A stretch of DNA of 64,000 bases from assembly GCA_017853885.1 (NCBI GenBank), contig JAFMIR010000008.1:1-64000 (forward strand), written 5' to 3'. Source of the stretch: Prosthecobacter sp. (GTDB lineage: Bacteria > Verrucomicrobiota > Verrucomicrobiia > Verrucomicrobiales > Verrucomicrobiaceae). The notes beneath the pieces are model-generated. The model saw nothing but the letters and a program-made list of their open reading frames with translations. It was not told the origin of the DNA and made no database searches. Position numbers and translations under genes: made by a program. Each line of letters begins with the position of its first letter. Position 1 is the first letter of the stretch. Shown here in pieces: positions 1 through 10,007 of the stretch.

Positions 1-1
1 G

Positions 2-172
2 AACGAGGACGAGCGCAAGGCCCTGCGCCTTGGCGCGGCCGAAAGTGTGAAGCGCGTGCACCTGCGGAAGGCCGAGGAACCCATCGACTGGTTCGCGGAC
101 AAGATGCAGGGCGCGGAGGAAATCCGTGCGCTGGTCGAGTTCAAGACGACGTGGCATCCGATCGGCGCATGA
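2..172 (+). CDS. C-terminal fragment of a protein truncated by the window start; possibly aldehyde dehydrogenase-like
   Basis: Open frame from base 2 to TGA at 170-172 (NEDERKALRLG...ALVEFKTTWHPIGA); family guess from the C-terminus only. Confidence 0.4.
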   Translation, partial: NEDERKALRLGAAESVKRVHLRKAEEPIDWFADKMQGAEEIRALVEFKTTWHPIGA

Positions 173-987
173 AGGAGGAAAGCCTCAACCTTCGTCATGG
201 CCCGTCACCGGGTTGGAAGCGCCTGCGCTTCACGGTGGCGTATTGCGGCACGCCGTGGAAGGGCTGGCAGAGCCAGGAGGGCGGCGGGGGCATTCAGGAC
301 GAGATGAACGCGGCCATCCGCAAAGCCATGCGCATCGAGACGGGGGTGCAGGGCAGCGGGCGCACGGATGCGGGCGTGCATGCGCTGGCGCAGGTGGCAC
401 ATGGCGATGTGCCGGAGAACATTGGCCTAAGCGGCGAGTCATGGATGCATGCGCTGAACGCCTGCCTGCCGCTGACCATCCGCGTGACGAAGGCGGAGGA
501 GGTGCATCCGCAGTTTCACGCTCGGTTTGATGCTATCGGAAAGGTCTATCGTTACCGCATCTGGCGGCCGCGCATGCTTTCACCCTTTGAGGCAGACCGA
601 GCCTGGCATCTTTATGGCCCTCTAGATGTCGAGGCGTTACGTTGGTGTTGCGAAAAGCTCGTGGGCACGCACAATTTCATTCGCCTGAGCGCCAACCGCG
701 GCGACATGCCAGAGGTAGAGCGTCGAACGCTGCCGGAGAAGACAACTCGCACCATCTATCGCGCCGAGGTGCGTGAGTGTGGCGAGGTTTTGGAGCTCGA
801 ATTCGAGGGCGACGGCTTTCTTTACAAAATGGTGCGTCTCATCGTCGGCAGTATGATCCATGTCGCGCGAGGTCGCGAGCCACGCGAGTGGTTTGCAAGC
901 CTGCTCAATGATTCAATGGGCAAGCAAAGCAACCAAACCGCGCCTGCTTGCGGCCTGTATCTAGTAAGTGTGGTGTATCCTGAGTGA
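169..987 (+). CDS. truA: tRNA pseudouridine(38-40) synthase TruA
   Basis: GSGRTDAGVHALAQVAH catalytic motif; ATG at 169 overlaps the previous stop (ATGA). Confidence 0.95.
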   Translation: MKEESLNLRHGPSPGWKRLRFTVAYCGTPWKGWQSQEGGGGIQDEMNAAIRKAMRIETGVQGSGRTDAGVHALAQVAHGDVPENIGLSGESWMHALNACLPLTIRVTKAEEVHPQFHARFDAIGKVYRYRIWRPRMLSPFEADRAWHLYGPLDVEALRWCCEKLVGTHNFIRLSANRGDMPEVERRTLPEKTTRTIYRAEVRECGEVLELEFEGDGFLYKMVRLIVGSMIHVARGREPREWFASLLNDSMGKQSNQTAPACGLYLVSVVYPE

Positions 988-996
988 CGACAAGAC

Positions 997-1821
997 TCAC
1001 ATTGGACGAATCCACACATTGCGCAGGCGCACTGGGGGATCGTTTTTGTGGTCTTGGATTCGAATAGGGGCCTTTTCAGGGAATTCACCTGAGTAATCGG
1101 TGATCTGCTTGTGTTTCGTGGGGCCCATGATCTTTGTGTGGTTCTGCACGCAGATGCCATTCACAAAAGTGGTGATGTAGGCGGGCTCCACGACCTTGCC
1201 ATTTTCGAGCTTCGGTGCAGTGAAAATGATGTCATAGACTTGCCACTGACCAGCAGGGCGCACAGCATTGACAAGAGGAGGTGTTTGGCCGTACACGCCG
1301 CCTGTCATGCCATCCGCATAGGTCGGGTTGTTATCGCAGTCGAGCATCTGGGACTCGTAGCGGTCCATGAAGAACACGCCGGCATTGCCCTTCTTCTGCG
1401 AATTGCCTTTCGTATGTGGCTCGCTCATCCACTCAAGATGAAGCTGGCAACTGCCAAATTCCTGCTTCGTCCAGCAATCCCCACCCTTGATCAGCAACTC
1501 ACCATTTTTGAGCTCCCAAGGGCATGGAACCATCTTGCCGGTTTCCTTGCCTTTGGCATCTTTTTCTTTCGCGTGGAAGCTATCGGCGTTACTTCCATCA
1601 AAAATCAAGATCGCATCGGCTGGTGGTGCACCAGCGGTCTTAGCAGGAGCCACGGCCATGGGTCGCGGACGATCAATGTCATGCACTTTCCATTTCGTCC
1701 CGGGAATGACTGGCGTGTCACTATAGCCGATGGGCGAGGGTTTTTCGGCAACTGTCGCCTTGGAATCGGCTGCGTGGCCGGACACTGTTGCAATGAAGAT
1801 TAAGAGAAGAAGGACTTTCAT
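997..1821 (-). CDS. DUF1080 (3-keto-disaccharide hydrolase-like) secreted protein
   Basis: Signal peptide; ILIFDGSN...WELKNGELLIKGGDCWTKQEFGSCQLHLEW...GNAGVFFMDRYESQMLD typical of DUF1080. Confidence 0.85.
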   Translation of the reverse strand: MKVLLLLIFIATVSGHAADSKATVAEKPSPIGYSDTPVIPGTKWKVHDIDRPRPMAVAPAKTAGAPPADAILIFDGSNADSFHAKEKDAKGKETGKMVPCPWELKNGELLIKGGDCWTKQEFGSCQLHLEWMSEPHTKGNSQKKGNAGVFFMDRYESQMLDCDNNPTYADGMTGGVYGQTPPLVNAVRPAGQWQVYDIIFTAPKLENGKVVEPAYITTFVNGICVQNHTKIMGPTKHKQITDYSGEFPEKAPIRIQDHKNDPPVRLRNVWIRPM

Positions 1822-1915
1822 GTGTCAAAGCGAAGAAACGACACTCTTGCGACTCTTTTGCAACCTATGAGGGTGACAGTGCGCAATTTGTCGTTCAGAT
1901 GCACATCCTCGCTGT

Positions 1916-3277
1916 ATGCGCCCAGCTCCCTGGCTTCTCTGCTTTCTTTTCGTCTTTAATTCCTCGCTCTTCGCGCAGGGATACAGCACCACACGTGATC
2001 CCGATCCTCCCAAGTATTCCCGCCATGCATCGGAAATTGGCATCACATCTCTCAAGCATGCCACATGGCTAGATCTTGGTCTCGACTACCGATTTCGCTA
2101 TGAGTATCGTGATGACGACATCCGTCGCGCACCAGATGGGCTCGATGATCCCTTTCTGCATCGCACGAGGGCCTACATCGGCATCCATGACGCACTGGAC
2201 CCCTTTCGTTTCGCCGTGGAGATGCAGGACGCCCGCCGCTACCACAGCCGCTACCCGCGGGATAATCGAGATGTGAATGAATTTCAGTTCATCCGCCTCT
2301 ATGGAGAACTTCATTTTGACGATTTGCTACCACGTGATGCCACTGGCAATCACCGACCTATCGGCTTGCGTTACGGTATTCATAATTTCGAATTCATCGA
2401 TCGGCGACTCATTGGCAACAACCAGTGGCGCAACACAGCGAACACTTTCCAAGGGTTTCATGGAATCATCGGCCAACAGGCAAATGACTGGCAGCTTGAC
2501 CTCCTCGCCGTGCAACCGCTGAACCGTCTGATGCATGAGTGGGACCGCCCGGTAGAGCAGCAGTGGGTATATGCCGCCATCGGCCAGTGGCGTGGCTGGG
2601 AAAAAGCGATGACTTTGGAACCCTATTATCTCGCTTTAAGTCAAAGCGCTTACCCTGGGACGACCGAAAGGCTGGTGCATTCACCAGGCCTCCGAGTTTA
2701 TGGCAAAATTAGCGTCACCGGTTTCGACTACGACCTAACCTACACGAACCAGTTCGGACGGAACGGTGCAAGAGAAGTGCGTGCTTGGGCGGCAACTGCA
2801 GAGATCGGATACACACTCACCCATCCCTGGAAGCCTCGTGTGAGTTTGTTTTATGGTCACGCCACGGGTGACCGAGACCCGAATGACAACACCGATAACC
2901 GCTTCGAACGCTTTTTCGGATTCGGCAGACCTTGGTCTGCTAACGATTATATTGTGTATGAAAACATTCGTGCCCCAAAGCTGCGCATTGAGCTGACACC
3001 GAAGAAAAACCTACGTGTGGATTTTGGCTACAGCTGGTACTGGCTCGACAGCGCCACGGATCGCTTTGCAGGAACGAGCCAAGTCCGAGATCGCACAGGA
3101 TCCAGTGGAAGCAGCGTTGGCCATGAGTTTGATATTCGTGCTCGTTGGCAAATTAACCCAAAGCTCGAAACGATCCTCGGATATGCTCGCTTTCTTCCTG
3201 GCGGCTTTGTCGAAAGACAGATTCGAGGCGGCGACACGGACTTCGCGTATCTGGAAGTTACAGTGAACGCCTTTTAG
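1916..3277 (+). CDS. Alginate-export-domain outer membrane protein (porin-like)
   Basis: Signal peptide; beta-strand-rich pattern with LDLGLDYRFRYEYRDDD and C-terminal aromatic residue. Confidence 0.7.
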   Translation: MRPAPWLLCFLFVFNSSLFAQGYSTTRDPDPPKYSRHASEIGITSLKHATWLDLGLDYRFRYEYRDDDIRRAPDGLDDPFLHRTRAYIGIHDALDPFRFAVEMQDARRYHSRYPRDNRDVNEFQFIRLYGELHFDDLLPRDATGNHRPIGLRYGIHNFEFIDRRLIGNNQWRNTANTFQGFHGIIGQQANDWQLDLLAVQPLNRLMHEWDRPVEQQWVYAAIGQWRGWEKAMTLEPYYLALSQSAYPGTTERLVHSPGLRVYGKISVTGFDYDLTYTNQFGRNGAREVRAWAATAEIGYTLTHPWKPRVSLFYGHATGDRDPNDNTDNRFERFFGFGRPWSANDYIVYENIRAPKLRIELTPKKNLRVDFGYSWYWLDSATDRFAGTSQVRDRTGSSGSSVGHEFDIRARWQINPKLETILGYARFLPGGFVERQIRGGDTDFAYLEVTVNAF

Positions 3278-3308
3278 CTTATAAATGGTCTATTGAGCCC
3301 TAAAAAAA

Positions 3309-3333
3309 CGCATCCGCAGCGGGAGCGGATGCG
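3309..3333 (-). terminator. Rho-independent terminator for the minus-strand thioredoxin gene
   Basis: CGCATCCGC-N7-GCGGATGCG stem with A-run at 3302-3308 (U-run on minus strand), downstream of the CDS ending at 3360. Confidence 0.75.
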
Positions 3334-3359
3334 CGGCTGAAAATGCTATTCGATGTAGA

Positions 3360-3785
3360 TCACGATTTCTTCGACTTGGCCAACATGCTATCAAGCATAC
3401 TTGCGAAATTCTCCGGAGAGTTTCCGCCGACCTGCTTGCCTATCTCCTTGCCTTCTGAGTCGAGGAATTGAATGTGAGGAATGCCCTGCACTCCGGCTTT
3501 CTCAGCAGCTCGACGATTGCTGCTGTCATCCACATCAAGATAAGCCCAGATGAACTTGTCATGATAGGCTTGAATAGTCGAGCTAGGATAAACGTCCTTC
3601 TTCATAGCCTGGCAGGGGGGGCACCACGCAGCGGAAAAAACAAGAATCACAGGCTTGCCTTCCTTTTTACCAGCACTGAGTGCTGAGGCAGCTGAACTCT
3701 TGAATTTGGGGCTATTTTTCGGAAAGTCACTGGCCATCGTGGTGACGGTCAGAGCAGCGAGAAGAAGAGTGACAATTTTTTTCAT
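3360..3785 (-). CDS. Thioredoxin-family protein
   Basis: Signal peptide; FSAAWCPPCQAMKKDV CxxC active site. Confidence 0.9.
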   Translation of the reverse strand: MKKIVTLLLAALTVTTMASDFPKNSPKFKSSAASALSAGKKEGKPVILVFSAAWCPPCQAMKKDVYPSSTIQAYHDKFIWAYLDVDDSSNRRAAEKAGVQGIPHIQFLDSEGKEIGKQVGGNSPENFASMLDSMLAKSKKS

Positions 3786-3848
3786 GCTTTGGTGGAGAGG
3801 GTGAGGACTATCTGATACCCCTTAAGACCGACTCGGCGCCATTTTATT

Positions 3849-4535
3849 TCAGTCTTTTTTCGTAAAATGTATGTGAATGCCATGCAGTCGGCGCCAGCAG
3901 GTGATCAAGCCACCGAGAAAAATCAGTGTGAGTGCCAGTTTGATGCCCCAGCGTTCCAAGTGGGACAGATGCTGCACCAGTTCGATGCAGCTGCCTACGC
4001 TGAGGGCAGCCATGCGTTGTGGCTTGGCCATAGGCCCCCTAAAATCATGAAACCCTGTCAATGAAGCTCCGAGCAGGCGCGAATATTCCGAACCCAGCGC
4101 CACGCTGGCAGCACACCAGCCGAGGGGGAGCATATCATAGAGCTTTACTACTCCCGGCTCCCCTGCGCCACTGTAGCCGGCGCCCACTAAAATCAGCACA
4201 TCCACCAAGCGGTCGGTGAATTCGTTGTAAATGACACCTGCAGGCGAACCTTTGCCAACCTCTACCACCACATTGGCGATTTTGTAGCAGATCAGGCTCA
4301 TCTGGATGCAAAAAAACGCAGCACCCCAGGCCAGAATGGCACCTAAGGCATCCGCCTGATCTCCAGCTACCATGAAACTTGCCATTGAAACCATGGCAAA
4401 GAGCATGCTGAAAACACAAATGACTACCCATGACAGACCAATTCTCAGGCAGAAGGAGGTAACAGCTCTTACCCAAGCTTCATAACACGCCCGCTTAGAG
4501 AGCCTTGGAAAAAAATTCTTTTCAAGCAGGTCCAT
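3849..4535 (-). CDS. Hypothetical membrane protein
   Basis: Multiple hydrophobic segments; family not recognised. Confidence 0.6.
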   Translation of the reverse strand: MDLLEKNFFPRLSKRACYEAWVRAVTSFCLRIGLSWVVICVFSMLFAMVSMASFMVAGDQADALGAILAWGAAFFCIQMSLICYKIANVVVEVGKGSPAGVIYNEFTDRLVDVLILVGAGYSGAGEPGVVKLYDMLPLGWCAASVALGSEYSRLLGASLTGFHDFRGPMAKPQRMAALSVGSCIELVQHLSHLERWGIKLALTLIFLGGLITCWRRLHGIHIHFTKKD

Positions 4536-4568
4536 GAAGCCAAAGACGTATTTATCAAAGCCAAAAGC

Positions 4569-5057
4569 TCAGCGGCGCGAAGCCTGCCACTCGGTCACGT
4601 GCCCACTACGGAAGGTCACCACTCCCTCAGTATAAGGAACGAACACCACATCAGAGCCCCAGCCGGGGCCTCCCCAGCCCCATGGGCCATACCCTCCCCA
4701 CCCCCAAGGTCCACAGCCACCATAAGGATAGCCCCAACCCACCCTCATGCCCATGTTCATCGTGCGCACCGCCCGCTGGCCCAAGTAAGTCCATTCCTCG
4801 ATCTCACGCCCTGCTTTGCGACCCACACTGATTGAATCTGGAGCTCCCCAGGCTAGAAAAACTCCATCTTTGCTCAGTCCTTCACGGATGAGCCCTTGGC
4901 TCACCAATTCGCGGTCCTTGGCGGTGAGCGCCTGAAGCATTTGCGGGTTACTCTCGATGCGAGACCGTGGCGTGTTTGAAACACAGCCTGATAGCATAAC
5001 TGCCAAGCTAGCGCTGAACGTAACAATGAGGATTTTCATGTTGTAAGAACAGACCAT
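4569..5057 (-). CDS. Hypothetical lipoprotein
   Basis: LSGC lipobox; EGLSKDGVFLAWGAPDSISVGRKAG...EEWTY; Gly/Trp-rich segment. Confidence 0.65.
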   Translation of the reverse strand: MVCSYNMKILIVTFSASLAVMLSGCVSNTPRSRIESNPQMLQALTAKDRELVSQGLIREGLSKDGVFLAWGAPDSISVGRKAGREIEEWTYLGQRAVRTMNMGMRVGWGYPYGGCGPWGWGGYGPWGWGGPGWGSDVVFVPYTEGVVTFRSGHVTEWQASRR

Positions 5058-5198
5058 ATACGTGTGGGTTTGTTCAAGAGAAATGAGGGATTGTCCTCTG
5101 GCGGCAACGTTTAAGAGTGGACCTCCCGGCTTGACCTCCAGCCCCCTTGACCTATCTCAAGTTGCTTCATAGTCCTTATCTTTTTTGTCCTGACCAAC

Positions 5199-6164
5199 AT
5201 GCGCATTCTTTCCGGCCTACAGCCTAGCGGCAGACTCCATATCGGCAACTACTTCGGCATGATGCAGGCCGCGATTCATCTTCAGGAGGAGGGAGATGCT
5301 TATTATTTTATCGCCGACTACCACTCTCTCACTTCCATTCACGATGGTCGCCTGCTTCGTTCCCATGTTAGGGACCTCGCCATTGATTTTCTGGCGTGTG
5401 GCCTTGATCCGGCAAAGTGTGTTTTCTTCCGCCAGAGTGATGTGCCTGAGCACTGCGAACTCTCCTGGATCCTTTCCACTGTGACGCCCATGGGCCTGCT
5501 GGAGCGTTGCCATAGCTACAAGGACAAAATCGCCAACGGAGTCAAACCGTCCCACGGACTCTTCGCCTATCCCGTCCTGATGGCTGCTGACATTCTCATT
5601 TACGACGCGGATGTGGTTCCCGTCGGAAAGGATCAAAAACAACACGTCGAAGTCACCCGAGACATTGCCATCAAGATGAACGAAACTTTCGGCAACGGGC
5701 TACTGAAGCTCCCCACGCCACGCATCCGCGAAGACACCGCCGTCGTCCCCGGTCTCGACGGCCAGAAAATGAGCAAGAGTTACCACAATACCATCCAACT
5801 CTTCGAAGAACCCGCCGCATTGAAAAAGAAAATCATGGGCATCAAAACCGACTCGACTTCAGTCGAATTGCCAAAGGCTGTCGAAGGCTCATCTATCCTC
5901 GCGCTGTACAAACTCGTTGCTTCTCAAAAGGACTATGACCAAATGGTTCAAGAACACTTGAACGGAGGTGTCGGCTATGGCGAATTCAAAAAGCGCTTAC
6001 TTCAGGCCACCAGTGACCATTTTGCTCCTTTCCACGAAAGACGCGCGGCTATCACCGCTGATCCTGGCTACGTCGATCGCGTGCTAGCCGAAGGCGCTGA
6101 GAAAGCTCGCGCCGTTGCACGCAAGACCTTGAACCGAGTTCGTGAAGCCGTTGGCCTAGGTTAA
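5199..6164 (+). CDS. trpS: Tryptophanyl-tRNA synthetase
   Basis: SGLQPSGRLHIGNYFG (HIGN) and GLDGQKMSKSYHNTI (KMSKS). Confidence 0.97.
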   Translation: MRILSGLQPSGRLHIGNYFGMMQAAIHLQEEGDAYYFIADYHSLTSIHDGRLLRSHVRDLAIDFLACGLDPAKCVFFRQSDVPEHCELSWILSTVTPMGLLERCHSYKDKIANGVKPSHGLFAYPVLMAADILIYDADVVPVGKDQKQHVEVTRDIAIKMNETFGNGLLKLPTPRIREDTAVVPGLDGQKMSKSYHNTIQLFEEPAALKKKIMGIKTDSTSVELPKAVEGSSILALYKLVASQKDYDQMVQEHLNGGVGYGEFKKRLLQATSDHFAPFHERRAAITADPGYVDRVLAEGAEKARAVARKTLNRVREAVGLG

Positions 6165-6322
6165 TTGAAAGTTAATCCGTTTGGATAGCAGCCACAAAGT
6201 CTGCCAGCTGAATTTGCCAATCAGCACCACGAAGCAAACTTTTATCGATGCCTAAACCATACAAAAACAAAGAAGCTTTGAGTGCTGAGTTGGGTTTCTT
6301 CAAAACAACCCATGAATTGTTT

Positions 6323-8962
6323 TCACTTTTTCTCAAACACCACCTTTCCGTTCCTCAGCATCGCGGTGATATGATCACCTTCTTTGAAACCACCTTCCAG
6401 AACAGCAAGGCTTAGCGGATCAAGAAGATGTTTCTGGATGGCACGTTTGAGGGGACGCGCGCCGAACACGGGATCAAAACCGGCATCGGCAAGGTAGCGG
6501 GTAGTATCGTCGGTGACAAGGAGTTGAATGTTTTGCTTCGCGAGGCGTTCAATAACTCGGTGAAGTTGGATTTTAACAATCTGATCGAGTTGCGCAGCAT
6601 CGAGGCGGTCGAAGATGACAATCTCGTCGATTCTGTTGAGGAACTCGGGACGGAAGAACTGCTTCAAGCTATCGCGCACCAAGGCGTCGCGCTGCTCAGC
6701 ATTCGTGACATCTTGGATAGCGGAGCTGCCAATGTTGCTTGTCATGATAAGGACCGTATTCTTGAAATCGACCGTGCGACCTTGGCCGTCGGTGATGCGG
6801 CCATCATCGAGCACTTGGAGCAACGTGTTAAAGACATTCGGGTGCGCTTTTTCGACTTCATCGAACAAAACGACGCTGTAAGGCCTGCGGCGAACGGCCT
6901 CGGTGAGCTGGCCACCTTCCTCATAACCTACGTAACCGGGAGGTGCGCCAATCATACGGCTGACGCTATGCTTCTCCATGTATTCGCTCATGTCGATACG
7001 CGTCATGGCGTTGTCGTCATCGAAAAGGAACTCAGCGAGAGCTTTGCACAGCTCTGTTTTTCCGACACCCGTTGGGCCTAGGAAGAGGAAGCTGCCAATC
7101 GGACGGTTTTCATCCTGAATGCCGGCACGTGCACGACGCACTGCATTGCTGACAGCGATAATGGCATCCTTCTGGCCGATGACGCGTACGCTAAGTCGAT
7201 CCTCCATTTTGATGAGCTTAGATCGTTCGCCCTCCTGCAGGCGTGAAACAGGAATGCCAGTCCAATTTGCAACAACTTTAGCGATGTCTTCTTCGGTAAC
7301 TTCTTCACGCAGAAGTGTGTTCGCAGTTCTAGGCTCCCGTTTCTCAGTTGGAGCCGCTTGGAGCTTTTTCTCCAAATCAGGAATCAAGCCATACTGAATT
7401 TCACCGGCGCGGGCAAAGTCGCCACGGCGCTGGGCTTGCTCGAGTTCGGTGCGGAGGCGGTCGATCTCTTCTTTAACTTTGCGCCCGGCCTGAACAGATT
7501 CTTTTTCTTTCATCCACTGCGCTTTGAGCGCCGAAGATTTTTCTTTGAGGTCAGCTATCTCTTTTTCGAGCTTCTCAAGCCGGGCCTTGGAAGCAGCATC
7601 TTTTTCTTTTTTAAGCACCTGACGCTCCATTTCGTGCTGCATGATCTCACGCTCGATGACATCAATCTCCGTAGGCATGGAGTCGAGCTCAATCTTGATG
7701 CGACTGGCGGCTTCATCAACGAGGTCGATGGCTTTGTCCGGCAGGAAGCGATCGGTGATGTAGCGATTGCTTAACGTGGCAGCGGCAATGATAGCACCAT
7801 CTTGAATTCGCACACCGTGGTGTACCTCGTAGCGTTCCTTCAGGCCACGCAGGATGGCAATAGTGTCTTCAACGCTCGGCTCGCCAACCATCACGGGCTG
7901 AAAGCGGCGCTCAAGCGCAGGGTCCTTCTCGATGTATTTGCGATACTCATCAAGCGTGGTCGCACCAATGCAGCGCAGCTCCCCGCGAGCGAGCTGTGGC
8001 TTCAAAAGATTGCCAGCATCCATCGCGCCCTCAGCCTTGCCCGCACCGACGATGGTGTGTAACTCATCGATGAAGAGGATAATCTCACCCTGGCTCGACG
8101 TGACTTCTTTCAGGAATGCCTTCAGGCGTTCTTCGAACTCACCACGGAACTTCGCACCTGCCATCATGCCGCCAAGGTCCATGCTAATGAGTTTTTTGCC
8201 CTTCAGCGAATCAGGCACATCACCGGCAACGATGCGTCGTGCGAGACCTTCGGCGATGGCGGTTTTGCCGACGCCGGGCTCGCCGATGAGCACGGGGTTG
8301 TTTTTGCTGCGACGGCTGAGGACCTGCATGACGCGGCGAATTTCCTCATCACGTCCAATGACAGGGTCGATTTTGCCGGCTTTGGCACGAGCCGTGAGAT
8401 CTGTGCCGTATTTCTCCAGTGTCTGGTATTTGCCCTCGGGGTCCTGATCGATCACACGCTGGCTGCCACGCACGGCGCTGAGCGACTTCGTAACAGTTTC
8501 GTAGGTAAGCCCGGCCTGCTTCAGCAAGTCAGAGAGTTCCGACTTCGTCTTGAAGAGAGCCAACAGGATATGCTCGACGCTCAAATACTCGTCTTTGAGC
8601 TTCTTTTGCTCGTCCTCGGCTTTGGTCATGAATTCGCGAAACTCGTTCGAGAGATAGAGGCCACCGGTGGAACCAGATATCTTGGGTTGCTTGGCAAGGA
8701 CTTGTGAGACGTTCGAACTAAGTAGTGAGACTGCTTCCGGATCGGCGGCGGCTTTTTGGAAAAGAGGTTTGGCGATCCCGCCCTCCTGCTCCAGCAGGGC
8801 GAGGAGTAGATGGGCCACCTTCAGTTCCTGATGACCATGCCGAGTAGCGATAGACTGGCAGGCGTTGAAGGCTTCTTGGAGCTTCACAGTGAATTTTTCA
8901 GGGGACATGGTTGATGCAGTTGTGGCTTGTTTGCTAAGTGGTCCGCTTAAACCATGCCACAA
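6323..8962 (-). CDS. clpB: ATP-dependent chaperone ClpB
   Basis: Clp-N, two Walker A motifs ([26 protein letters not shown]), coiled-coil middle domain; probable ATG a little downstream ([13 protein letters not shown]). Confidence 0.97.
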   Translation of the reverse strand: MWHGLSGPLSKQATTASTMSPEKFTVKLQEAFNACQSIATRHGHQELKVAHLLLALLEQEGGIAKPLFQKAAADPEAVSLLSSNVSQVLAKQPKISGSTGGLYLSNEFREFMTKAEDEQKKLKDEYLSVEHILLALFKTKSELSDLLKQAGLTYETVTKSLSAVRGSQRVIDQDPEGKYQTLEKYGTDLTARAKAGKIDPVIGRDEEIRRVMQVLSRRSKNNPVLIGEPGVGKTAIAEGLARRIVAGDVPDSLKGKKLISMDLGGMMAGAKFRGEFEERLKAFLKEVTSSQGEIILFIDELHTIVGAGKAEGAMDAGNLLKPQLARGELRCIGATTLDEYRKYIEKDPALERRFQPVMVGEPSVEDTIAILRGLKERYEVHHGVRIQDGAIIAAATLSNRYITDRFLPDKAIDLVDEAASRIKIELDSMPTEIDVIEREIMQHEMERQVLKKEKDAASKARLEKLEKEIADLKEKSSALKAQWMKEKESVQAGRKVKEEIDRLRTELEQAQRRGDFARAGEIQYGLIPDLEKKLQAAPTEKREPRTANTLLREEVTEEDIAKVVANWTGIPVSRLQEGERSKLIKMEDRLSVRVIGQKDAIIAVSNAVRRARAGIQDENRPIGSFLFLGPTGVGKTELCKALAEFLFDDDNAMTRIDMSEYMEKHSVSRMIGAPPGYVGYEEGGQLTEAVRRRPYSVVLFDEVEKAHPNVFNTLLQVLDDGRITDGQGRTVDFKNTVLIMTSNIGSSAIQDVTNAEQRDALVRDSLKQFFRPEFLNRIDEIVIFDRLDAAQLDQIVKIQLHRVIERLAKQNIQLLVTDDTTRYLADAGFDPVFGARPLKRAIQKHLLDPLSLAVLEGGFKEGDHITAMLRNGKVVFEKK

Positions 8963-9099
8963 GGACCTGATGACCCGCTATCCTTCATTTGACTTGCTTT
9001 GCACGCTTTTTGGCCGCTTTGGGCCACAAGGTATGAAAGCGGCCAATTGGCACTCGAAAGGCCGTTCTGGCTCAAGTGTGGTGTGACACGAAGTCGCCA

Positions 9100-9714
9100 T
9101 CAGTGAGCTTTTTTGATGACCCGGATCGCTAGGATGCGATCGGTGAGGTGACTTAGCTTTACAGGCTTCTTCGGCTCGTCGGTGAGTGGGTCCCGCACAA
9201 GGTAGTCGAGGCCTTCCTTACCAACCACGAGCACCCAGTGGCGGGCTCCATTTGACAGCGGGAAGGCGATTAGCGGAAAAGCTCCTGCCTTCAAAGCATT
9301 ATCGATCCATTCGTAGCGAGGGCGTTGGTGATACTCAGCAGTCAGTTTGCCCTCGGTAACGCGGCTGACTGCGCTCCAAATCAGCCAACCCTGTGGTTGG
9401 AAACCATCTTGGTGCTTTAAGCGCTCATTGAGCTCCGATGGCGAAAGACGAAAGCCGAGGAGGGTAGTAGCCATCGCGGTGCTGCATATAAGGCAGCCAT
9501 GCGTGCCCAGCTTACAACCGGACGTGCCGAGTTCGATTTCCGCCCAGCGAGCATCGTTTTGGCAGAAAGTGCGCATTGGATCGGGCAGCCGCACATAAAG
9601 GTATTCACCACCGAGCGCATCGATGGAGGGCGTGAACCAGTTCCGCAAGCCTTGGCAGGCACACAACAAGATTGTTAGCATCAAAAGTGCGGAACGCCGT
9701 CTCATGTGCACCAA
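9100..9714 (-). CDS. C39-like peptidase-domain lipoprotein
   Basis: LLCAC lipobox-like; CQNDARWAEIELGTSGCKLGTHGCLICSTAM...HWVLVVGKEGLDYLVRDPL. Confidence 0.65.
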   Translation of the reverse strand: MVHMRRRSALLMLTILLCACQGLRNWFTPSIDALGGEYLYVRLPDPMRTFCQNDARWAEIELGTSGCKLGTHGCLICSTAMATTLLGFRLSPSELNERLKHQDGFQPQGWLIWSAVSRVTEGKLTAEYHQRPRYEWIDNALKAGAFPLIAFPLSNGARHWVLVVGKEGLDYLVRDPLTDEPKKPVKLSHLTDRILAIRVIKKAH

Positions 9715-9885
9715 TCAGTGCTTGGCCTCTTCCTTCTTGCCGTGGGAGCCGTCGTGATCAGAACCGTGGGCCTTGTGCATACCTTCGTGGAGGCCTTGGG
9801 TCTCTTTCCAAGAGTGCTTGTCACAGGAAACGGAAGCAAAAACAAAGGCGGCAGCGCCAAGCAAGATCGTAAGGGACTTCTTCAT
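9715..9885 (-). CDS. Small His-rich lipoprotein (56 aa)
   Basis: MKKSLTILLGAAAFVFASVSCDKHSWKETQGLHEGMHKAHGSDHDGSHGKKEEAKH*, read directly from the minus strand; signal peptide with lipobox-like SVSC. Confidence 0.6.
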   Translation of the reverse strand: MKKSLTILLGAAAFVFASVSCDKHSWKETQGLHEGMHKAHGSDHDGSHGKKEEAKH

Positions 9886-10007
9886 GGGTTATTTCAAGGT
9901 CGTTATTCTATCGCCAGAGTTTGATGGCGCAAATGGCATTTCAGCCCCCCCACCACCCGCGCATCGAGGGGCAACACACCAGAGAGCATGCTTAAGACTG
10001 AAAAAAT

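Noticed and set aside
6428-7774. Long plus-strand ORFs opposite clpB
   Set aside because: Antisense to clear ClpB coding sequence
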